64,000 nt of DNA, from contig CM066291.1 in the NCBI GenBank assembly GCA_033816765.1, forward strand, positions 3,906,001 through 3,970,000, in the 5' to 3' direction. A model generated the notes under the pieces. The model was not told the DNA's origin. It did not search any database and was given only the letters and a program-made list of their open reading frames with translations. This document shows positions 54,001 through 63,091 of this stretch, piece by piece. Source of the DNA: Nothopassalora personata. Its lineage: Eukaryota > Ascomycota > Dothideomycetes > Mycosphaerellales > Mycosphaerellaceae. How positions within the stretch are numbered: the first letter of the stretch is position 1; the number at the start of each line of letters is the position of its first letter. Position numbers and translations under genes: made by a program.

Positions 54001-55809
54001 CTGCCACCAAGCGAACTCGACGGCATGACTTACACCAATGTTATGACAGTCACCGACAGACTCACTAAGGAAGTGGAACTGATACCCATCGGCGCGATGA
54101 CAGCGCAGAACGCGGCGCGACTTTTCTTAAAGCACGTGTTCACCCGGCATGGCCTCCCAGAAACCATCACGTCTGATCGCGGAAAGCAGTTCATCGCCAC
54201 TTTCTGGAAGCGCCTATGCAAGATGCTGCGCATCAGCAGGAAGCTGAGTTCCTCCTACCACCCTGAAACGGATGGGCAATCAGAACGCACTAACCAAGAG
54301 ATGGAACAGTACTTACGCACCTTCACGAATGAGGCACAGAGCGACTGGGCCGACTGGCTGTGCTTAGCGCAGTTCGCTATTAACAACCGAGTGTCGGAGA
54401 CCACTGGAGTGTCACCGTTCTACGCCAATGTTGGATATAACCCAGAGTTCACCGAGCGTATCGATTTGCAAGCAGGCAAGGACCGACACATGACAACCCT
54501 TCAGCGACTCGACAGCAAGTCAGCCGAAGCCTTCGCCAAACGCATCTGTGAGCTACATCGCAATCTTCAAGAGAACATGAGGATGTCACAGGCGCTGCAA
54601 GCCGAAGCAGCAAACAGGCACCGAAGCATCCCACCAGACTACAAGGTTGGCGACTGGGTGTATCTAAGCACGAAGAACATTCGCACCACTCGACCATCCA
54701 AGAAGCTGGACCGCAGATATGCAGGACCGTACCAGATCACGGAGGTGATGCCCGCTAGGCTGTCATACAAGCTGAACCTGTCGGATGCATTGAGCGGACT
54801 CGATAATTGCTTCCACACCTCCCTGTTACAGCGAGCCGACAACCCCGATCTCCCACCGCTCGAGGGACAGCACCTGGCACCGCCGCCGCCAGTGGCCATC
54901 GAACCCGACACAACTGCAGCTGACGCAGTCGCCGATGTCACAGTCACAGCCCCGGCACCAGAATATGAGGTGGACAAGATCTTGGACATGTACACGCGGA
55001 AGCGCGCAGGCAAAGTGAAGAAGGGAAAGAAGCGCAAGGTGGACACTTGGTACAAGGTGCGATGGACTGGCTATCAGGATATGGAGGCCGGAGAGACTTG
55101 GCAACCTGCAGAGGACCTGTTTGTGAGGGCAGCCGCCGCTCTTGCGGACTTTCACCACAGCCGGCCGGATTTGCCCACGCCTCAGGGCTTCGCAACGCCA
55201 TCTGACTGGTCTCCAGTCAATGAGGTGCTCGGACTTAACACGATCAGGGTCGACAGAGACACCGCCACAAATAAGCCTAGCCGAGCCTTGCCTCTGATAG
55301 AATCTGGTCAGCGCATGTTCACTACGCACCGCTACGATGATCAGGTTACAGGAAAGTCCGTCGTCCCAACTGAGGATCACGGTGCAAGCCGCCGCCCTCA
55401 GCTCTACGACAGAACAGACAGTTGTACCGATGTTCTAGCGAACCCTGCAGAGCCTGCATTGATACCCAACCTTGGTCAAAAGGATCAGACGCGAGCGTTC
55501 GCCGAAGAGGGGCTTAGGCCCTGGGCGTGCCAGCAGTATGAGCAAACAGAGTCTGATGCGCAAGCCGCAGCAGTAGTGACAGAGATGGAGGACGACCTTG
55601 AAGACGATTGGACGTTTGCACGATTATGGAGTTCGACAGGCAAGGGTGATAAGTGGCCGCACAAGACGATGGATAGGCGAGTTAATGGACTGAACGCTCA
55701 GAGGACTGAGACGAGTTTTGAGAGGGGGGGTACTGTCACGGGCAGCCCGCGACCCTTCACTGACGATGCGTCGTCCCGGCGGAACCTCGGACCTTCCGCA
55801 TCGGGTTAG
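51007..55809 (+). CDS. pol: E5 Pol: protease, RT, RNase H, integrase, chromodomain, long C-terminal extension
   Basis: About 1600 codons open, no ATG at the beginning (GTG at 51007), so it is presumably made by frameshifting from gag, whose knuckle frame ends at 51004. Protease with LVDSAST in place of the usual DSG/A-T. RT with VCIDYRGLNAIT and YLDD at 52468. RNase H (ETDSSDFVNAGVL, DKELLAII, FTDHKNLEYF). Integrase HHCC (GHPGRARTY...CRRCRTT) and core VDFVVDLP, TSDRGKQF, HPETDGQSERTNQ. Chromodomain EVDKILDMYTRKRAG...WYKVRWTGY (about 54967-55120). About 225 further codons follow, running through the polypurine tract into the 3' LTR. Confidence 0.9.
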   Translation: MADSGQPNNQGQKEHEIERHRVQEQDTDTDYGEELKISACALEPQQPDVHPHIVLPVMIQHGKARGLVDSASTSLFLDWKFTRKHRIPLIPLVRNKNLTLGDGKAAARRITHVALVDVDIDGHHEQMLCYITDLEYDIVLGLPWLSTHNPNIFWETGEVALRSDYCFGHCLKNKTSTTVQSLNHRHRQRKEAMKYGPEPFTDDRSFTAGGAEAELNLSSMGLYDDDEEVECIGVTQRAFEMYAHRPGAECFYILSTGKEDEEGDGEIKLSAMAADDLDQFLNKEFNHNPKEKLPPEYHDLVDAFSAKDHEGLPPHRPGIDHEIHIKPDGPQEPPYRKPYGLAPQENEAVKKWVTEQEQQGKVRPAGQKTSQSPAPVLVVRKPGGGLRVCIDYRGLNAITIKNRYPIPLIQETLNRMHGKRYFTKLDIVAAFNKLRIAEGHEWLTAFATRYGVYECLVLPFGLCNGPASFQSYINSVLQEHLDDFVSAYLDDVLIFSDTLEEHIEHVRKVLAKLRDAGLTVDIDKCEFHQQRVKYLGLIITPDGIEMDPEKLECIQSWEAPSNLKDVQAFLGFANFYRRFIEAFSRLAAPLTELTKSNGPSNHKNRRVDWTPACQAAFDALKAAFSKAGMLAHYVPGRQTVVETDSSDFVNAGVLSQYDEEGVLHPVAFYSKKLSPQECNYEIYDKELLAIIKAFEEWRPELACEADDDTIEPVKVFTDHKNLEYFMTTKQLNRRQARWAEFLSQFNFRIVYRPGVQGTKPDSLTRRSQDLPQGVDDPRNQHQHQTLLPPERFLKIDSMRATVEDAAEDVAPVENTPTAPIEEALNPEATEFIPSTQTQTASETEQEAELEYRMTMAYAADADLKSAIRALQKGETPALLQKAKVHPVHCKVEGDLLYVRNQYNDWSLWVPEDQKLRTRIVKMNHDTPAAGHPGRARTYELVAREFYWPGLARSVRRYNANCRRCRTTKSVHTQPPGLLHPLSVPERPWQHIAVDFVVDLPPSELDGMTYTNVMTVTDRLTKEVELIPIGAMTAQNAARLFLKHVFTRHGLPETITSDRGKQFIATFWKRLCKMLRISRKLSSSYHPETDGQSERTNQEMEQYLRTFTNEAQSDWADWLCLAQFAINNRVSETTGVSPFYANVGYNPEFTERIDLQAGKDRHMTTLQRLDSKSAEAFAKRICELHRNLQENMRMSQALQAEAANRHRSIPPDYKVGDWVYLSTKNIRTTRPSKKLDRRYAGPYQITEVMPARLSYKLNLSDALSGLDNCFHTSLLQRADNPDLPPLEGQHLAPPPPVAIEPDTTAADAVADVTVTAPAPEYEVDKILDMYTRKRAGKVKKGKKRKVDTWYKVRWTGYQDMEAGETWQPAEDLFVRAAAALADFHHSRPDLPTPQGFATPSDWSPVNEVLGLNTIRVDRDTATNKPSRALPLIESGQRMFTTHRYDDQVTGKSVVPTEDHGASRRPQLYDRTDSCTDVLANPAEPALIPNLGQKDQTRAFAEEGLRPWACQQYEQTESDAQAAAVVTEMEDDLEDDWTFARLWSSTGKGDKWPHKTMDRRVNGLNAQRTETSFERGGTVTGSPRPFTDDASSRRNLGPSASG

Positions 55810-55917
55810 CGCGGCTTGGCGTTGCTTTATCTATCCGCCGCGCCTCGCGCTCCTCTTTCGTAGCTTCGTAGAACAACAACTATCTCATTCGGACCCTATG
55901 GTACGCGCGCCCTTACA
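55734..55917 (+). repeat. E5 3' LTR, 184 bp
   Basis: Same as the 5' LTR. Preceded by the polypurine tract gagagggggggtac. The pol frame continues into its first 76 bp. Confidence 0.95.
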
Positions 55918-56280
55918 TTACCTTTCTTATCGAGTTCCCTTTAAAAGGTATTAGCTCTTTTAGGTACGGTTAAGTCGTATACGCGACGGCCGCGCCTCGT
56001 ACTATAATATTATCGTTAGTAGCTATAGAGATAGAGGTAGGGGTTATAGTAGGGAATTAATCTTCTCTCCTCCCTCCTATCTACTCTAGAGGCGGTACGC
56101 TTATAGCGCGTAAGATCTATAGCCGCTTAATCTCCCGCTATATCTCCTACTCTTTAATCTTAGCCCTTTAGACCTCTCTTCTCGTAACTAAGGCTATATA
56201 ACGCGCCTACTACTATACTCTAGAGCTTAGGGGAGCGTAGGCAACTTACCGTTACGCGCGTCGCGATAAGGCTCTATAGC
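55918..56280. repeat. Inverted-repeat arm A (RIP-decayed unknown repeat)
   Basis: Reverse complement of 57451-57753 joined to 63097-63150 (the partner is split by the copia element E6). The match includes aaaagagctaa, then ccttttaa.ggga, across the E6 insertion point. Identity unknown. Confidence 0.75.
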
Positions 56281-56986
56281 GTATATAGATTATAACGAGG
56301 GGAAGCTTTATAACTATAAGGACTATAAGGGGATATCGTAATATATAGTACGCCTACAATCTTCTAATTGTAGATAAACTAAAGCTTACCTTCTTCTATA
56401 AACGCTATACGTGTCGCTTAGTATACGTATACGTATTACGTACGGCTTACTAAGTCGGGTATAGCCGTATATTATATATAAGGATTAGCTATAGGCTACC
56501 CTTATACTACTCTTAAACTAACCCTTATATATAATATACGGCTAGGCCCGGGGCTACCCTTATACTAACTATTATATATAATATACGGCTACGCCCGGCT
56601 TAGTAAGCCGTACGTAATACATATACGTACATAAAGCGATACGTAAGGCGTCTATAGAAGAAGGTAAGATTTAGTTTTTCTACAATAACGAGATTATAGG
56701 CGTACTATATATTATAATATTCTCTTCTAGTTCTAAATCTTCCCCTTATTATAATCTATATATACTATAGATATAAGGACTATAAGGGGATATTGTAATA
56801 TATAGTACGCCCACAATCTTCTAATTATAGATAAACTAAAGCTTACCTTCTTCTACGTATTATATAATATACGTATACGCGTTACGTACGGCTTACTAAG
56901 CCGGGCCTAACCGTATATTATATATAAGGGTTAGCTATAGGCTACCCTTATAATAGAGCCTAATCGTAACGCACGTAATAGTGTAG
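56281..56986. repeat. Three more copies of the 192-bp repeat
   Basis: Direct copies at 56315-56506 (192 bp) and 56772-56952 (181 bp), and an inverted copy at about 56519-56700. All share the hairpin-like acggcttactaagccggg core and TATAAGG-type ends. No coding sequence. Confidence 0.7.
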
Positions 56987-57450
56987 TATTACGGGTTAGA
57001 TTAAGCTAATACTTAGTAACTAATTAGAGCCTCTATAGTTAAGTAGATACAACTACGGCTAAATAAGTATAGCTACTATAGAGTAATCTATTGCTCTATA
57101 TAATCTATAGAATAGATTAATAGATTAGAATAGAGTACGACGCTAACTAATCTATTACTCTATATAATCTATAAAATAGATTAATAGATTAGAATAGATT
57201 AAAAAATAATTTCCTTTGTATTTAGGAATACTAAGAACCCTTATAGTTTTAATACGTTTAACTTACTATTTAATATTACTATTTAGAATATACCGAAATC
57301 TAACCTCTACTATACTATTTCTTAAGTCTTTATAAGACTAAGACACTACTACTACATTACTCTCCCTCGACTTCCTATCGGCCCGAGAATAAATCTAGTT
57401 AAGTTTATCTTCTTAAATTATAATATTATTAGGTTATACTAAATCTAATA
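56987..57450 (+). repeat. RIP-decayed solo LTR of the E2 family
   Basis: Aligns along its length with the E2 LTR (without the 79-bp duplication), for example cctttgtatttagga, ctatcggcccgaga, and the end ggttatactaaatctaata for ggttataccaaacctaaca. Nearly every difference is C to T or G to A at CA/TG. Confidence 0.85.
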
Positions 57451-57753
57451 TAAAGCGCCTACGTACCTCTTAGGCCCTAGGGTATAGTAGTACGTACGCC
57501 GCGTAGCCTTAGTTATAAGAAGAGAGGCCTTACGTACTAAGATTAAAGAGTAGAAGATATAGTAGAAGATTAAGCGGTTAGAAATATTACGCGCTATAAG
57601 TATACTACCTCTAGAGTATATAGGAGGACCGGCTAGAGAAGATTACTTTCCTACTATAACTTCTATCTCTATAGCTATAGCTACTAACGATAATATTATA
57701 GTACGAGGTACGGCGATAGCGTATACGACTCGACCGGGCCTAAAAGAGCTAAC
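57451..57753. repeat. Inverted-repeat arm B (interrupted by E6)
   Basis: Partner of 55918-56280; continues after E6 at 63097. Together with arm A it encloses the 192-bp repeats and the decayed solo LTR. Confidence 0.75.
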
Positions 57754-58019
57754 TGTTAAACAGGTACGAGTTGCGCAGCCACTGGAAGATGGAATCTTGC
57801 CTTAGGACGAAGAAGGACCCAATGGGATAGCGTGTCTCTATGAACAAGTATCGCGGATGTGGATGTAAAGGATAAGAGGCAGACTCATCTGTTCGGATGA
57901 GTCTTATACCCCTGATCCAGCCATGTCACCCAGCCACGTAATCCTGTTGCGGGGCAACCACATGTTGGGGTCCGGTAGACCCCAACCTCTTTAACCCGAT
58001 GACCTGCATATTCTCAACA
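57754..58019 (-). repeat. E6 3' LTR, 266 bp
   Basis: TGTTAAACAGG...CTCAACA on the + strand; identical to 62826-63091. Confidence 0.95.
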
Positions 58020-58053
58020 CTCCCACTCAGGTCAGAAGGTCTCCAACAATCCC

Positions 58054-59772
58054 TTATGCAAGCTGGAGCTGCCTCACAAAGTTTTGAAACTGCTGGCCAC
58101 TAAGGGGTTTGGTTAACCCATCAGCAACCATGTTCTTTGTATGGCAGTACTCCACTGCAATCTTCTTCTGCCACCAGAGATGTCTGACGTAGTTGTATGC
58201 AACATCAATGTGCTTTGACCTCTCGTGCACATGGGCATCTTTGACAAGGGTCAAAGCTGCTTGGTTGTCGCCCATGAGCTTCACTGGTCTCAGCTCGTCA
58301 ACAGTACTCTTGCATGCCTTGACGCTTGGCTGGAAAGAACATTCTCCAACAAGCTCTGGACACCTCATTTCTCGGAGGACTGCAGCAAGGAACTGCGACT
58401 GCTTTGCGGCTGCGTTCATGGCCATGAACTCAGCCTCCATTGTTGATGTTGCAACAGACTTCTGCTTCTTACTCATCCAGGACACAGGGGATCCGCAGAG
58501 GAGCCACACATGCCCAAGGATTGAGACTCTGTCTGCTTTGTCCATAGCATAGTCAGAGTCTGAGTACCCCTGGAGAACACCTCCACCGCGCTTGAACATC
58601 AATCCAAGATCAGGGTATGATCTGAGATAGCGGGAGAGTTTCTTCAAAGCTCTCATGTGTTGCTTTGACGGGTCGGCCACATATGAGCTGATTCTTCCAA
58701 GGGGGAAAGCAAGGTCCGGTCTTGTCATTGTCATTGGCCACATCCAGGTACCATTGTAGCTCTGGTAATCCTGCTTGTTGCACCTCTCATCCATTGTAGC
58801 CGTAGGTTTCAAGTCTTCGTAGCTATCCATGGGTGAGTGGGTTGGTGTAGCCTTCTCTCTAGCCATATTCATCTTGGCAAGGTTGGTTTGAACATAGTGT
58901 CCCTGATCGAGCTTGAGAGTTCCTTGGGACCTATCTCTCGTGATCCTCATTCCGAGGATCTTCTCAGGTTCCCCAAGATCTTTGATCTTGAACACGCGTC
59001 CAAATTCAGCCTTGAACCACTGAATATCTGACAGCTTCGGAGCTGCAATAGGGATGTCATCCACATGGGTGAGAATCATGATGTCTCTCCCTTTGTGAAT
59101 GAGTAGGCATGGATCCACCTGGGACTGGGTGAATCCAATCTGTTCCAGCTTGGCAACACAGAGTTTGTTCCAGTCTCTGGCTGCTTGTTTGAGTCCGTAA
59201 AGGCTGCGTAAGACCTTGAAGACCATGTTCGGGGGAACCTCAACACCTAGGGGTGGGATCATGTAGATGTCTCCAAGAAGACTGCTCTCGGTGAAAGCAT
59301 TGTTCACATCCACCTGGTGCATCTCGAGATCCTTCTCGCACACTACAGCCATGAACACCCTGAGGGTATCATGCCTGACAGTAGGCGCAAAGGTCTCTTC
59401 GAAGTCAACACCATATTTCTGTGAAAATCCTCTTGCAACCAGTCTTGCCTTGAACTTCTCTATGGCTCCACTGATCATCCTTTTCACATCAAAGACCCAC
59501 TTGGATGTAACCAGGTTGGCACCCTTTGGCGGTACAACTGGTTCCAAGGTGTTGTTGCTTTCCAAGGCAATAAGTTCTTTCTGGATTGCCTCTTTCCACA
59601 TATGTCCCCAATTGGGGTCTCCCACTGCCTCCTTATAGGACTTTGGGATTGGCACTTCCTGCTGGTAGGCTATGGCCTGCCCAACAGCAGCAAATGCATA
59701 CTCTTCCACGTCATTCAGGATTTCCTCAACCCAGCTCATGGTTGGTTGGATCAAGATGAAACATCTGGGCAA
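58054..59772 (-). CDS. E6 reverse transcriptase and RNase H
   Basis: Copia-type RT of about 570 codons. Motifs: EAIQKELIALESNNTLE, SKWVFDVKR, KARLVARGFSQKYGVDFEETFAP, HQVDVNNAFTESSL, SLYGLKQAARDWN, then the catalytic box as HVDD (ILTHVDDIPI) instead of YVDD. RNase H shows GYSDSDYAMDK, SWMSKKQKSVATSTMEAEFMA, LMGDNQAALTL and VDVAYNYVRHL-type sequence. The first codons overlap the end of the integrase frame by 47 bp in another frame; the sense continues from the ALIAQMFHLDPTNHE region into SWVEEIL, so a one-base shift has split a single polyprotein. Confidence 0.85.
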   Translation of the reverse strand: MPRCFILIQPTMSWVEEILNDVEEYAFAAVGQAIAYQQEVPIPKSYKEAVGDPNWGHMWKEAIQKELIALESNNTLEPVVPPKGANLVTSKWVFDVKRMISGAIEKFKARLVARGFSQKYGVDFEETFAPTVRHDTLRVFMAVVCEKDLEMHQVDVNNAFTESSLLGDIYMIPPLGVEVPPNMVFKVLRSLYGLKQAARDWNKLCVAKLEQIGFTQSQVDPCLLIHKGRDIMILTHVDDIPIAAPKLSDIQWFKAEFGRVFKIKDLGEPEKILGMRITRDRSQGTLKLDQGHYVQTNLAKMNMAREKATPTHSPMDSYEDLKPTATMDERCNKQDYQSYNGTWMWPMTMTRPDLAFPLGRISSYVADPSKQHMRALKKLSRYLRSYPDLGLMFKRGGGVLQGYSDSDYAMDKADRVSILGHVWLLCGSPVSWMSKKQKSVATSTMEAEFMAMNAAAKQSQFLAAVLREMRCPELVGECSFQPSVKACKSTVDELRPVKLMGDNQAALTLVKDAHVHERSKHIDVAYNYVRHLWWQKKIAVEYCHTKNMVADGLTKPLSGQQFQNFVRQLQLA

Positions 59773-60736
59773 TCAATGCCCTGTGATGCTTGGCTTCATG
59801 CTCAGCAGAGCCATCATCTCCATCCCCCCTTGACCTCTTGTTGCCTGCAAGTTGGGATGGCTGTTGAGGCTGGTCCTCCTGAATGGGATCTTCCTCGTTT
59901 TCTCCTGGAGTCCCCTCGTCTCCAATCTTCTGGTATTCTCCCATGTCTTTTGGAGGTGGGGGAAGTTGTACAAACAGCGGCTTTGCTGGCTGTGGTGGTG
60001 GTTTTGATGAATTGGGGATTCCTGCGGCGCCGGCCCCGGTCGAACTTTGTCCCGGTGAGATGTCACCCGCGGGTGACATCCCAATTGGGCGACCGGGTCG
60101 ACCAGGTCGTCCAACAGGAACACGCTGCGGCGCTTTGTTCGACTGGTTGGTGAAGGTGATGCCAAGATCCATATCACCCCCCTTCTCATTCTCGAACCAG
60201 TCGACCTGGCTGTGGGCCTTGATAGCTCGCATGTCAGGCTCCCAGAACAGCCATTGCTTCGTGGTGTTCTCATTGTAGCCCACGAACACAGCTTCTTTGC
60301 CCCTATTCATCAGCTTGTCTCTTCTCAAGCCTTGAGGATGGGACCTCGGGTCTACATAGACCACTGCTTTGCATCCCCAGACTCTCAAATGGTCAACAGA
60401 TGGTACCTGGCCAGTGAAGGCTTCTTCCGGCGAAAGAGCGATACCATCTACAATGGGTCCATTTGGGAGCCTGTTTCTCACCACAGTTTGAGCAAGGAGG
60501 GCTTCTGGCCAGAATTCGACTGGCATGTTTGAGTCTTCCAGCATTGCTCTCACTGTGTTCTCAGAGGCTTGAATTGATCTCTCCACAGGACCATTCTGAA
60601 GTGAGTTGTAGGCATCGGTCGTGTCCATCTGGATGCCAAACTCCTTCTCCCACTGCTTCAGCAAGGCGAGAATCTCCCTTGCACCGTCACTTCTGATTGC
60701 AGATAGGAAGCATCTTGCGACGTTTTCTACCTGCAT
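59726..60736 (-). pseudogene. E6 integrase, C-terminal part
   Basis: Contains IRSDGAREIL (second catalytic Asp region), AYNSLQNGPVERSIQ (catalytic Glu region), FWPEALLAQTVVRNRLPN and the WGCKAVVYVDPRS/GYNENTTKQW C-terminal blocks, followed by a Pro-rich linker. The zinc-binding remainder and the first catalytic Asp block (roughly 100-130 residues in other copia elements) are absent at the junction with the preceding frame near 60730, together with a frame change. This is an internal deletion. Confidence 0.8.
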
Positions 60737-62310
60737 CTTCCATTCTTGTCAGTAACTCGGTGTAGATTTCTCAGCAACCCCTTGCCAAGGTGTGCACATC
60801 TTCTATGCCATAGCTCCCACTGATCTTCAGATCCAGTAGATGCCATAGCATGTTCCATTTCATCGTCTTGAGCCAGCAAGGCATGTGATATGGGCTCAAG
60901 CTGTTCAGAGATAGTCTGAATGAATGGAACTCCTCCCTTCATCTTTGTCTGGACAACTGGTTTTCCAGAGAGGGACTTGAGGGTAAAACTGGGTGGTTGG
61001 ACAGCAAACTGATGGCTGAACTGGTTCCACGAAACAAGACTAACTCCAAGGCCAGGAACAAGCAAAACGTTTTCCAAGACAATCTGTTTCCCAGAGGGAC
61101 CACCCATCACTGCGCTTCCCACATGCGTGGCATGGAGAAAGCCACCTCCAACCTTGATCCACTTTCTCTTCCCGAGAGGCTTCAGTGTCCTGAAAAGTGA
61201 ATCTTGGTCAGTCATGTGGGACGAGGCACAAGAGTCAAGCAACCACTCTGAGGAGGGGTATTTGCCTTTGGCTTCCACAGTGGAATGGGCAACCTCATCG
61301 ACATCATCATCTTCTAGGGGTGCTTCAGAATCTGATGTGTCTTCTTGGGTTACGTGTGCCCTTGCAGGCTTGGATGAGGAGGCTTTAGGCTTCTTTTGGC
61401 CCTCCTTCATCTGCTTTGTAAGATCACTCACCGCCTTGAGCATATCCCTTAGGTTTGGGGATTGCGAACGTCTTCTCGGCGGTGATGATTGTCTCTTTAC
61501 AACAGAGGTCCTTCCTCTGTTGTGCTTGTCCTTTTTGACAGTCTGCTTGGCGCCGGAGAGGTGTGGGCATTCTTTGATGAGATGATCACCATCACAGAGA
61601 TGGCAGGTGATCTTGCCCTGGTAACCTCTTCCCGCAAACATCGCTGTTTCTTTGGATGCGACCTCCAGTCTGGATTCATGTGACTCAAGCAGTTGCAGAC
61701 AATCTTCGTATGACAGTCCTGGCTGGGCCAGGATGGTGTTCTTCGTCTCAAGATACACCTCAGGCAGAGCCTGAAGCAGATGCTTCAGCTTCCTTGTAGG
61801 CTCTTGGTAGTGAGCCTCTGCTGGGTCGACTTCGGCAATCCTTCGTGCAAGGTTGCCAAGATGGACCCAGGCCTGCCTGATAGTCATGTTCTCTGTCATT
61901 CTGAAGTTGATCAACTCTTGAACAACTGCCATTGCATGTGCAGCATGAACCCTGCTGTACTTCGCTCTCATCTTGAGCCAGATCTCCCCAGCTTCTCTTA
62001 TCTCCAACACCTCGTCTTGGTCATCTTGCGAAAGGCAGATAAAGATCTCATATCTTGCCTTTGCATTAGCCTTTCTGCCGGCTGGACTGTATCTTGATTC
62101 TTGAAGTCCAGATTGGGAGGTAGATGATTCAGATGGTGTTGAGGAGCTTGGGGTGCTAGACAGTGGGTTGCTTCCGTCCACTACCCAGTACACATCTTGG
62201 GCCTCAAGATGGTCTTGCATCAAGGAGAACCATGTTCTCCAGTTGTCCTTGGCGAGGATGGGGGCTGCCCTCCTTCTCCCAAGGCTGCTGTGTCCAGTTT
62301 CGGACTCCAT
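60727..62310 (-). CDS. E6 Gag-protease with truncated integrase start
   Basis: 527 codons from ATG 62310 (MESETGHSSLGRRR). Copia-type Gag (LAKDNWRTWFSLMQDHLEAQDVYWVVDG written in part; LINFRMTENMTIRQAWVHL), a CCHC knuckle C-x2-C-x4-H-x4-C (CHLCDGDHLIKEC), aspartic protease motif LLDSCASSHMT (Cys where most have Gly), and the GAG-pre-integrase block LWHRRCAHLGKGLLRNL. It stops 8 codons later at the deletion point. Confidence 0.85.
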   Translation of the reverse strand: MESETGHSSLGRRRAAPILAKDNWRTWFSLMQDHLEAQDVYWVVDGSNPLSSTPSSSTPSESSTSQSGLQESRYSPAGRKANAKARYEIFICLSQDDQDEVLEIREAGEIWLKMRAKYSRVHAAHAMAVVQELINFRMTENMTIRQAWVHLGNLARRIAEVDPAEAHYQEPTRKLKHLLQALPEVYLETKNTILAQPGLSYEDCLQLLESHESRLEVASKETAMFAGRGYQGKITCHLCDGDHLIKECPHLSGAKQTVKKDKHNRGRTSVVKRQSSPPRRRSQSPNLRDMLKAVSDLTKQMKEGQKKPKASSSKPARAHVTQEDTSDSEAPLEDDDVDEVAHSTVEAKGKYPSSEWLLDSCASSHMTDQDSLFRTLKPLGKRKWIKVGGGFLHATHVGSAVMGGPSGKQIVLENVLLVPGLGVSLVSWNQFSHQFAVQPPSFTLKSLSGKPVVQTKMKGGVPFIQTISEQLEPISHALLAQDDEMEHAMASTGSEDQWELWHRRCAHLGKGLLRNLHRVTDKNGRCR

Positions 62311-62810
62311 GCTTTTGTGTATGTGTGTGTGGGTCAGGATGGCTGCCCACGGAGTCGATAGGTATTCGGTCGTTCGCGGTATCGAGGGGATAAGTCGAAC
62401 GCGTGGTTGATGGCGGACAGGATGGCTGTCGGCCGGAGAGGGGATAATCGGTCGTAGGATCGTGTTCTGAGACGCTGTCTGTAACTCTCTCAGGGGAGGG
62501 TGTTCTGAGACACTGCGACTCTCTCAGACGGAACAGTTAGTCGGTGAGGACGACGCGGTGTCCTGAGAGCGACTCTTCCCAGTAGGCTCGCCCACCTGTC
62601 TGGGGTATTGACACAGGCTTCTCTTCCGACCCTCTGAGTCGGTCAAAGACTGATAGTGTCTCACTAGGCGCTTTCACGACTGATATGCACCTACAGCGAG
62701 CTGTAGCTTCCTGTGCAATGCGGAGGCGGCCTCCAGTCTGCCCTTCCTTTTATCCTGCAGAGGAATAACTGCGTTACGACTTCGAGTAAGACGAGATCCA
62801 AGTAGGCAAA

Positions 62811-62825
62811 CCCGGGCTCATAACC
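62811..62825 (-). other. E6 primer-binding site resembling the initiator tRNA-Met anticodon arm
   Basis: Directly inside the 5' LTR the + strand reads cccgggctcataacc, which corresponds to the anticodon stem-loop of initiator tRNA-Met (GGGCUCAUAACC core). Copia elements are known to prime with a half tRNA-iMet, so this fits. Confidence 0.75.
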
Positions 62826-63091
62826 TGTTAAACAGGTACGAGTTGCGCAGCCACTGGAAGATGGAATCTTGCCTTAGGACGAAGAAGGACCCAATGGGAT
62901 AGCGTGTCTCTATGAACAAGTATCGCGGATGTGGATGTAAAGGATAAGAGGCAGACTCATCTGTTCGGATGAGTCTTATACCCCTGATCCAGCCATGTCA
63001 CCCAGCCACGTAATCCTGTTGCGGGGCAACCACATGTTGGGGTCCGGTAGACCCCAACCTCTTTAACCCGATGACCTGCATATTCTCAACA
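62826..63091 (-). repeat. E6 5' LTR, 266 bp
   Basis: Identical by eye to 57754-58019; TSD CTAAC follows. Confidence 0.95.

Larger units (their letters stand above)
48830..55917 (+). mobile_element. E5: young chromodomain gypsy element of a second family
   Basis: 7,088 bp with 184-bp LTRs (48830-49013 and 55734-55917), identical by eye, TGTCACGG...CCTTACA. GC-rich and not RIP-mutated. The flanking 5 bp differ (CGTAT left, TTACC right), so there is no TSD. The left flank is E4 pol; the right flank is a different repeat. Contains gag (frameshifted) and a long pol; no antisense zinc-cluster gene. Confidence 0.93.
57754..63091 (-). mobile_element. E6: young but internally deleted copia element
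   Basis: 5,338 bp, 266-bp LTRs identical by eye, TSD CTAAC (57749-57753 and 63092-63096). Copia domain order on the minus strand: Gag, protease, integrase, RT, RNase H. The start of the integrase is missing and two frame breaks are present, so this copy should not be autonomous. No RIP. Confidence 0.93.

Noticed and set aside
54826..55380. 184-codon minus-strand frame at the end of E5 pol, as a counterpart of the antisense gene
   Set aside because: No zinc-cluster spacing and no coiled coil; its position is inside pol, not next to the LTR.
57055..57235. Palindromic AT-rich block as a possible origin or centromere-like motif
   Set aside because: It aligns with the GATCTG/CAGATC inverted repeats of the E2 LTR after RIP.
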